In this document: in pieces, positions 48,239-52,372 of the stretch
Layout of the letters: each line of letters begins with the position of its first letter
How positions within the stretch are numbered: position 1 is the first letter of the stretch
DNA from: a virus
Strand: one strand, 5' to 3'
DNA: 52,372 bases
IMG/VR virus record: IMGVR_UViG_3300032229_000930
Location: 1-52,372 of that record
The notes under the pieces: model-generated
What the model saw: the letters and a program-made list of their open reading frames with translations, nothing else
Database searches by the model: none
Told to the model about the DNA's origin: nothing
Made by a program: the position numbers and the translations under genes

Positions 48239-49443
48239 ACCCAATTCAATCCATTGCCCCCAGACCTTCAAATCCCATATCCAGAAAGAAGTATGTTGGA
48301 GGCTTATTGGAGCTTGCCTGTAGAGATATTGAACTCCCGAAATCGAGATTTGATGCAGCTAAAATCGCGTATGAATCAGTGGGAGAACACCTCAGTGATT
48401 CAACAAAAATAAAAGGATTTGAGCCGCGGATTTTCCCACAGGGGTCTATGTCACTTGGCACAACCGTTAAACCTCTCGATAGGGAAGAATTTGATGTGGA
48501 TTTGATATGCCATCTTCAGCGTTTGAAAAACACTGAATCCCAGGCCGCAGTAAAGACCCTTGTTGGAAAGTGTTTGGAAGAGTACGAAAAGAAGTTTGGA
48601 CCCAGCCTGACAGAACACAAGAGGTGCTGGAGGCTCAACTATGCCGAAGCAAGCCGCTTGCATCTCGATATTACACCTGCCGTACACAATCTAGAATGCC
48701 TGAACAAAGGGCTTGCAGTCCCCGATAAAGATAAAAGGAGATGGGAGCCAACACACCCAGAGGGATATGTAAATTGGTTTGAGCGTAAAGCAGCTCTATC
48801 AGTGAGAATTGGAAGCCAGCAGTTTGCCGCCAAGGAGGCTCTAGCTGTAGATCCTTTGCCGGAGAATGAAAGATTTAAGGGCATCTTGAAAAGATCTGTG
48901 CAACTTCTGAAAAGACACCGAAGTATTATGTTTCAAGGGAATGCTGATTTGGCTCCAATTTCCGTTATCATCACAACCCTTGCCGCTAAATCCTATGAGC
49001 GGATTTGTATTACCGGGCAGAACTTTGATTCTGAATTCGATGTTCTTTTCGCAATAATCAGCGGGCTTCCTCAATTTGTAGAACGCCGGATGATAAATGA
49101 ACGCTCGTTTGAATATTGGGTTCCGAACGAAACAACAGCAGGTGAAAATTTTGCGGAGAAATGGAACAATAATTTTGCATTGTATCAAGCCTTCGATGGT
49201 TGGCAGAAAAAGGCACTTCAAGACTTTGGCGCACTTGCTGAGTCTGAAGATGCACCGAAAACCTTCCACATGCTTGAAGCATGTACAGGCAATACAACAA
49301 GCAGGGTAGTACAGAGTCTGGTAACAGAGCGAATTTCTAGGAACAGAGTTGGAAATCTCCTGCGTACCAGCAGCCTTGGAACAATAAACCTCGCAGCGGG
49401 TGGTTCAGTTAAAGCTAATACCTTTTTTGGCAACCAGGAATAA
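48235..49443 (+). CDS. CBASS CD-NTase (cGAS/DncV-like nucleotidyltransferase)
   Basis: 402 residues. The active site is visible: 'IFPQGSMSLGTTVKPLDREE' with G70-S71, then D87 and D89 in 'EFDVDLICHL', and the third acid D145 in 'LHLDITPAV'. The helical C-terminal domain follows ('IVITTLAAKSY'-like segment near 'SVIITTLAAKSYERI'). On phage sensing it makes a cyclic oligonucleotide that activates CapV. The C-terminus ends 'TFFGNQE', not in a bare glycine, which matters because the neighbouring E2-like protein may conjugate the cyclase. Confidence 0.93.
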   Translation: MNPIQSIAPRPSNPISRKKYVGGLLELACRDIELPKSRFDAAKIAYESVGEHLSDSTKIKGFEPRIFPQGSMSLGTTVKPLDREEFDVDLICHLQRLKNTESQAAVKTLVGKCLEEYEKKFGPSLTEHKRCWRLNYAEASRLHLDITPAVHNLECLNKGLAVPDKDKRRWEPTHPEGYVNWFERKAALSVRIGSQQFAAKEALAVDPLPENERFKGILKRSVQLLKRHRSIMFQGNADLAPISVIITTLAAKSYERICITGQNFDSEFDVLFAIISGLPQFVERRMINERSFEYWVPNETTAGENFAEKWNNNFALYQAFDGWQKKALQDFGALAESEDAPKTFHMLEACTGNTTSRVVQSLVTERISRNRVGNLLRTSSLGTINLAAGGSVKANTFFGNQE

Positions 49444-49446
49444 TCC

Positions 49447-49875
49447 ATGTTAACACAGAAGATTCGATTTACTCCCGCCCAGCAGTGGGCGCATATCAAA
49501 GGCGCATATCCAAGTGCCTGTGGGAGTCTCAATCGAGGAATTATGGATTGTCGGTTATGGCTACAACCAACCCCAATCAGTTGTGATTATCTAGCACGCA
49601 TCGTTTATAAGCAGGGCGATTTACCCAGAGTTTGGATTGAAGAACCTAACTTTAACATTATCGCTTCTGGTAAAATCATCCCTCATTTGTATGACCGAAA
49701 AAAGGTTCAACTGTGCCTTTATCATCCAAAATATAATCCATGGTCTTCTGAAAAGAGCATTTCAAAGACAATCATCCCCTGGGCATCGCTTTGGCTATTC
49801 TTTTTTGAAGACTGGCTGATTTCTGGAGAATGGCGGGGTGGAGGTGAACACTCTACATTAAAGAGGGAAAAATAA
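49447..49875 (+). CDS. E2-like protein of type II (short) CBASS
   Basis: 142 residues with the E2/UBC-like pattern seen in short type II CBASS: a start with a beta sheet ('LPRVWIEEPNFNIIASGKII'), 'PHLYDRKKVQLCLYHP' with the probable catalytic Cys90, then 'IIPWASLWLFFFEDWLISGE' and 'WRGGGEH'. No E1 domain or JAB protease gene is present, so this is the E2-only form. Such proteins are thought to prime the CD-NTase by conjugating it. Starts 3 bp after the cyclase stop. Confidence 0.85.
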   Translation: MLTQKIRFTPAQQWAHIKGAYPSACGSLNRGIMDCRLWLQPTPISCDYLARIVYKQGDLPRVWIEEPNFNIIASGKIIPHLYDRKKVQLCLYHPKYNPWSSEKSISKTIIPWASLWLFFFEDWLISGEWRGGGEHSTLKREK

Positions 49876-50348
49876 AAGCTTCCTACTACCGGATCTGATG
49901 GCCTCTTCATCAGAACTAATCAGAATACGGAGTTTTGCGATTTTCTAAGGCGCTTCTCTCAAAATCTGCTCCCGAACGGGAGCACCAGGGGGTGATTGAG
50001 GTGCGATACTCTGGGTCATGTTCAACACGAAGAAAGCCATTTCCGGTGAGGAAGAGGCACTCTTCCTCGATGGTCGTCTCCCCGAAGCATTTTGCCACGG
50101 TGGACATCATGGAGGTCGCCCAGAACCGCGAATGGCTATCTATCGCCACCCGCCAGATCTCCCGGTACTGGCAAAGCCGTAACGAGAAGAAGAGGATTCC
50201 TCCTGCCCAGGAGAAAACCCCATGATGGAGGTTCTGAAAGAAAAAGAACCCACGATTTCTTTCAAAAGAAAGGGAAGCTCTCTCGGTAGATCCAAGCATC
50301 CAGGAGATTCTGCGAGTATGGGTACCACTCAAAGATAGTAAATAGGAT
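49876..50348. other. Region without a confident gene between CBASS and hipBA
   Basis: A 7-bp hairpin tctgatg/catcaga (49894-49914) follows the E2-like stop and may aid termination. A plus-strand frame (49935-50225) has a plausible tail ('VDIMEVAQNREWLSIATRQI', 'SRYWQSRNEKKR') but a poor start, and another frame continues it upstream, so it may be a decayed gene. A stem gaaagaaa/tttctttc lies at 50236-50263. Confidence 0.45.
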
Positions 50349-50395
50349 ATACTACCTTTAAGTAGTATCTTGCGCATACTACTTTGGAGTGGTAG
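50349..50395. promoter_or_regulatory. Paired hipB operators
   Basis: ATACTAC-N6-GTAGTAT is perfect at 50349-50368, and ATACTAC-N6-GTGGTAG at 50376-50395 is an imperfect copy with the same spacing. Centres are 27 bp apart. They lie directly before hipB, as expected for cooperative autorepression by HipB/HipAB. Confidence 0.75.
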
Positions 50396-50403
50396 AAGAG
50401 ATC

Positions 50404-50685
50404 ATGCATCAGAACTATCCGGTATCCACGCCGATCCAACTTTCTCAGACCCTCAAGGCGCTGAGACATGCTGCTGGATTGAGTCAGGAGGCAGCAGGTC
50501 AGCTGCTGGGGGTGAACCAGAAGCGCCTCGCTAGGATTGAAGCAGCTCCAGAGCGGACGAGTTTTGAGCAGATTTCCCGGCTTGTTACGGCATTGGGTGG
50601 ACGACTGGAGGTGAGTCTAGCCTCTTCGATGCCTGCCAAGCAGTCTGCGGCGAAGGGTTCTCAGAAGGCATCTTCAACCTGGTAG
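50404..50685 (+). CDS. hipB: HipB-like antitoxin (Xre HTH)
   Basis: 93 residues from ATG 50404. A GTG at 50389 is in frame but overlaps operator 2, so the ATG is preferred. The HTH reads 'LSQTLKALRHAAGLSQEAAG', 'QLLGVNQKRLARIEAAPERT', followed by 'FEQISRLVTALGGRLEVSLA' and a Ser/Lys tail ending in Trp, as in HipB where the tail is flexible. It represses the operon and neutralises HipA. Confidence 0.9.
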   Translation: MHQNYPVSTPIQLSQTLKALRHAAGLSQEAAGQLLGVNQKRLARIEAAPERTSFEQISRLVTALGGRLEVSLASSMPAKQSAAKGSQKASSTW

Positions 50686-50693
50686 GACTCGCC

Positions 50694-52019
50694 GTGGCCA
50701 CCAAATCGCTCAGATCTCAGCTGGTTATCTGGATGAATGGCATCCGGGTGGGTGTCTGGAGTCCTCCGGTTTCCAATGCATCGAGTTTACAATATGACCC
50801 GGCTTGGATTGAGTCACCGGAGAGGAGGGTTCTGTCGCTCTCTCTTCCCTTCACGCCGGGCAATATTCCCCTGCGTGGAAAGATGGTTACGGATTTCTTC
50901 GACAATCTGCTACCGGACACGGAAGAGATCCGCAGAAGGATCATGACTCGTTACGGGACGCGCTCGACGAAGCCATTTGATCTGCTCGCAGCCATAGGCA
51001 GGGAATGCGTGGGTGCAATCCAGTTGCTGCCGGAGAGTGCGACGCCGGAGGGCTTTGATCGGATTGAGGGAGAGGTGCTGGATGAGAAGGGTGTGGAGCA
51101 GGCACTCAATGCGGCTATCTCGGGGAGCCCACTCATGGCCATGGATCAGGAGGACGAGTTCAGGATCTCGATTGCCGGAGCTCAGGAGAAAACGGCGTTT
51201 CTTTTTCATCAGGGGCGCTGGTGGCGTCCCTCTGGATCTACGCCGACGACCCATATTTTCAAACTACCGCTGGGCCTGATCGGAAATCTCCAAGTGGATA
51301 TGCAGGGATCCGTGGAGAACGAGTGGATCAGCTCGCGCATCATGAATGCCTTTGGGCTCAAGACGGCGCAGTGCGAGATTCTGCGCTTCGGAGACAGGAA
51401 GGTGCTTTCGGTGGAGCGATTCGATCGCGCGTTGATGGATGGATCGTGGATCGCCCGTCTTCCTCAGGAGGATTTCTGTCAGGCTCTCGGAGTTCCGGTC
51501 ACGCAGAAATACGAAAACCAAGGGGGCCCTGGCATTGCGAAGATCTTGGGTATTCTCAACGCAAGCTCGACCTCCGTGGAGGACAAGAGGGCCTTTGTGA
51601 AAGCCCAGATCGTTTTCTGGCTGATGGCTGCCACGGATGGACACGCCAAGAACTTCTCCATCTTCCACGAGAGGGGAGACACCTACCGATTAACCCCATT
51701 CTATGATGTGCTCTCCATGTGGCCGGTCATTGGGCATGGCTCAGGGCTGCTTGACCTCAGAAGGGCCACCATGGCCATGGGGTTAAAGGGGAAGAGTCTG
51801 CATCGAAAGATTCAGGAGATTCGTCCTTACCACTGGGACGAGGCTGCGCGGCTTGCCGGACTGGTCAAAGCCTCCGACTTAATCGAGGAAATCATTGAGC
51901 AAGTTCCCGGTGTTCTGGAACATGTGGATCGAGAAACCCCGCCGGACTTTCCCGGAAAAATCCGAGATGCGATCTTTGAGGGAATTCGCAATCAGACGGA
52001 AAAACTGAAGACTGCATGA
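50694..52019 (+). CDS. hipA: HipA toxin Ser/Thr kinase
   Basis: 441 residues from GTG 50694, 8 bp after hipB; usual HipA length is about 440. The N-terminal subdomain ('LPFTPGNIPLRGKMVTDFFD', 'NLLPDTEEIRRR') is intact. The ATP loop region 'RISIAGAQEKTAFLFHQG' and the catalytic 'ATDGHAKNFSIF' (D315, K319, N320) with metal-binding D338 in 'PFYDVLSM' are present. HipA kinases phosphorylate targets such as glutamyl-tRNA synthetase to halt translation. It is the last island gene and may stabilise the island. Confidence 0.94.
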   Translation: MATKSLRSQLVIWMNGIRVGVWSPPVSNASSLQYDPAWIESPERRVLSLSLPFTPGNIPLRGKMVTDFFDNLLPDTEEIRRRIMTRYGTRSTKPFDLLAAIGRECVGAIQLLPESATPEGFDRIEGEVLDEKGVEQALNAAISGSPLMAMDQEDEFRISIAGAQEKTAFLFHQGRWWRPSGSTPTTHIFKLPLGLIGNLQVDMQGSVENEWISSRIMNAFGLKTAQCEILRFGDRKVLSVERFDRALMDGSWIARLPQEDFCQALGVPVTQKYENQGGPGIAKILGILNASSTSVEDKRAFVKAQIVFWLMAATDGHAKNFSIFHERGDTYRLTPFYDVLSMWPVIGHGSGLLDLRRATMAMGLKGKSLHRKIQEIRPYHWDEAARLAGLVKASDLIEEIIEQVPGVLEHVDRETPPDFPGKIRDAIFEGIRNQTEKLKTA

Positions 52020-52042
52020 CGCCTTCATGGCAGCAAAAAAGA

Positions 52043-52074
52043 GTGTCCCGAGGTGTCCCTAAAAGTGTCCCTCC
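52043..52074 (+). repeat. attR-proximal arm-type repeats
   Basis: Three AGTGTCCC-like units in direct orientation (beginning near 52042, 52052 and 52064). The last 22 bp (52053-52074) are identical to 36538-36559 beside the integrase. They are inferred to bind the integrase N-terminal domain. Confidence 0.7.
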
Positions 52075-52170
52075 GGAGTAGTTTTTGGTAGTCAGCGAGT
52101 AGGTGCTAGTTTTTCTTGAGTACTCTGTAGAGCCCCATAAAATAGGGCTCTAAACCCGCAGATCAGCGGC
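52075..52170. other. Spacer before attR core with hairpin
   Basis: A perfect 8-bp stem tagagccc (52128-52135) / gggctcta (52145-52152) with a 9-nt loop stands about 20 bp before the attR core. It may end hipA transcription or be part of the attachment complex. No coding sequence is seen from 52020 on. Confidence 0.5.
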
Positions 52171-52192
52171 CGAATCCCACCCCCTCCGCCAT
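52171..52192 (+). repeat. attR core of the genomic island
   Basis: Perfect 22-bp copy of 249-270 (3' end of tRNA-Ser). The sequence to its left does not form a T-stem with it, so this copy is not a functional tRNA. It marks the right border; host sequence resumes at 52193. Confidence 0.93.
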
Positions 52193-52299
52193 CTCTTTGG
52201 GTGGGAGCCTAGGCCATCGAGGTGGAAATCAGCCTCAACTCGTATACCATTGCTTTTCCGGCCATTGACTGCACTTCAGTGATGTGTCACTTTGAGCAC

Positions 52300-52372
52300 A
52301 TGATCGCCATCACCATCAGGGATCTTCATATGAAGACGGGGGACTGGGTCCGCAAGGCGGCTCGTCGTGACG
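52300..52372 (+). CDS. Phd/YefM-type antitoxin, N-terminal fragment (runs off window)
   Basis: From ATG 52300 (or 52282 in frame) the first 24 codons read 'MIAITIRDLHMKTGDWVRKA', then ARRD. This is the typical N-terminus of Phd/YefM antitoxins ('I..RDL...TG..vR.A..gE'), a DNA-binding beta-alpha element. It lies outside the island, in host sequence, and a toxin gene would be expected just beyond the window. Confidence 0.6.
   Translation, partial: MIAITIRDLHMKTGDWVRKAARRD

Larger units (their letters stand above)
249..52192. mobile_element. tRNA-Ser-integrated defence island (carries a nested prophage)
   Basis: The island is bounded by the 22-bp att repeats. It encodes one tyrosine recombinase (36698-37780), a type I R-M operon with two extra defence-type genes, a CBASS operon and hipBA. 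Putative arm-type repeats lie on the inner side of both ends once the prophage is removed: about 82 bp inside the left core (36538-36559) and about 97 bp inside the right core (52043-52074). This is the expected attP layout with the integrase gene beside the tRNA. About 36.2 kb of its length is the inserted Mu-like phage. Defence cargo is visibly more A+T-rich than the phage, which suggests a different origin. Confidence 0.88.

Noticed and set aside
52120-52190. A second tRNA (anticodon CTA-like loop) at attR
   Set aside because: A stem-loop resembling an anticodon arm is present, but no T-stem or acceptor pairing can be formed; it is the hairpin next to the attR core.
1-52372. CRISPR arrays or cas genes
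   Set aside because: No regularly spaced repeat-spacer structure and no Cas-like protein was seen; the repeats found are tandem, coding or att-related.

Overview
The window holds two nested mobile elements at a host tRNA gene. The host is probably a member of the Verrucomicrobiota. I infer this from a secreted phage-borne protein (11007-11717) that carries a short 'LPPDIQKGLGFD'-type domain I associate with that phylum, and from A/C-rich translation leaders without a Shine-Dalgarno sequence; no rRNA or housekeeping protein is present to confirm it. Host sequence is limited to tRNA-Ser(UGA) at 181-269, a 23-bp repeat of part of that tRNA at 1-23, and the first codons of a Phd-type antitoxin at 52300-52372.

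Outer element (about 51.9 kb as it stands, about 15.7 kb without the phage): an integrative defence island. Its ends are a perfect 22-bp direct repeat of the tRNA-Ser 3' end (249-270 and 52171-52192). Its tyrosine recombinase is at 36698-37780, and putative arm-type repeats (AGTGTCCCT units) lie next to the integrase (36538-36559) and next to the right end (52043-52074). Cargo: a type I restriction-modification operon read leftwards (hsdM with an N-terminal HTH, hsdS, an ApeA/HEPN-like gene, a DUF3800 gene, hsdR split in two between Walker A and the DEAH box, and a YgjP/M48-like metallopeptidase); a divergent three-gene CBASS operon (patatin-like CapV, CD-NTase, E2-like protein); and a hipBA toxin-antitoxin pair with paired operators.

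Inner element (about 36.2 kb, proposed 288-36467): a Mu-like transposable prophage with a non-contractile, siphovirus-like tail. It sits between the island's left attachment core and its integrase, so the integrase now lies far from the tRNA. Four copies of AGGTTTGGGAGA, two per end and in inverted orientation, look like transposase end-binding sites, and a 5-bp direct repeat (cctgc) lies at equal distance outside them. The early module (755-10641) is read leftwards: RHH repressor, HTH, a DUF3102-like protein, MuA-like transposase, MuB-like ATPase, Gam, many small ATGA-coupled genes, a GemA-like protein and finally a Dam-type methylase. The late module (10720-36360) is read rightwards: a second RHH regulator, a secreted moron, lysis genes, gp27/gp28-like terminases, a portal-MuF fusion, HK97-type protease and capsid, connectors, LamG/repeat fibre, tail tube, tape measure, baseplate and fibre genes, and two proteins carrying duplicated DUF2829/Tad2-like domains.

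How the parts work together (inference): the island supplies anti-phage defence in layers and can move by its own integrase; the prophage travels with it, and also brings a methylase and possible Thoeris-counter-defence-like domains. Only about 6 to 36 bp separate the divergent hsdM and capV start codons, so the HTH-HsdM fusion could co-regulate restriction and CBASS.
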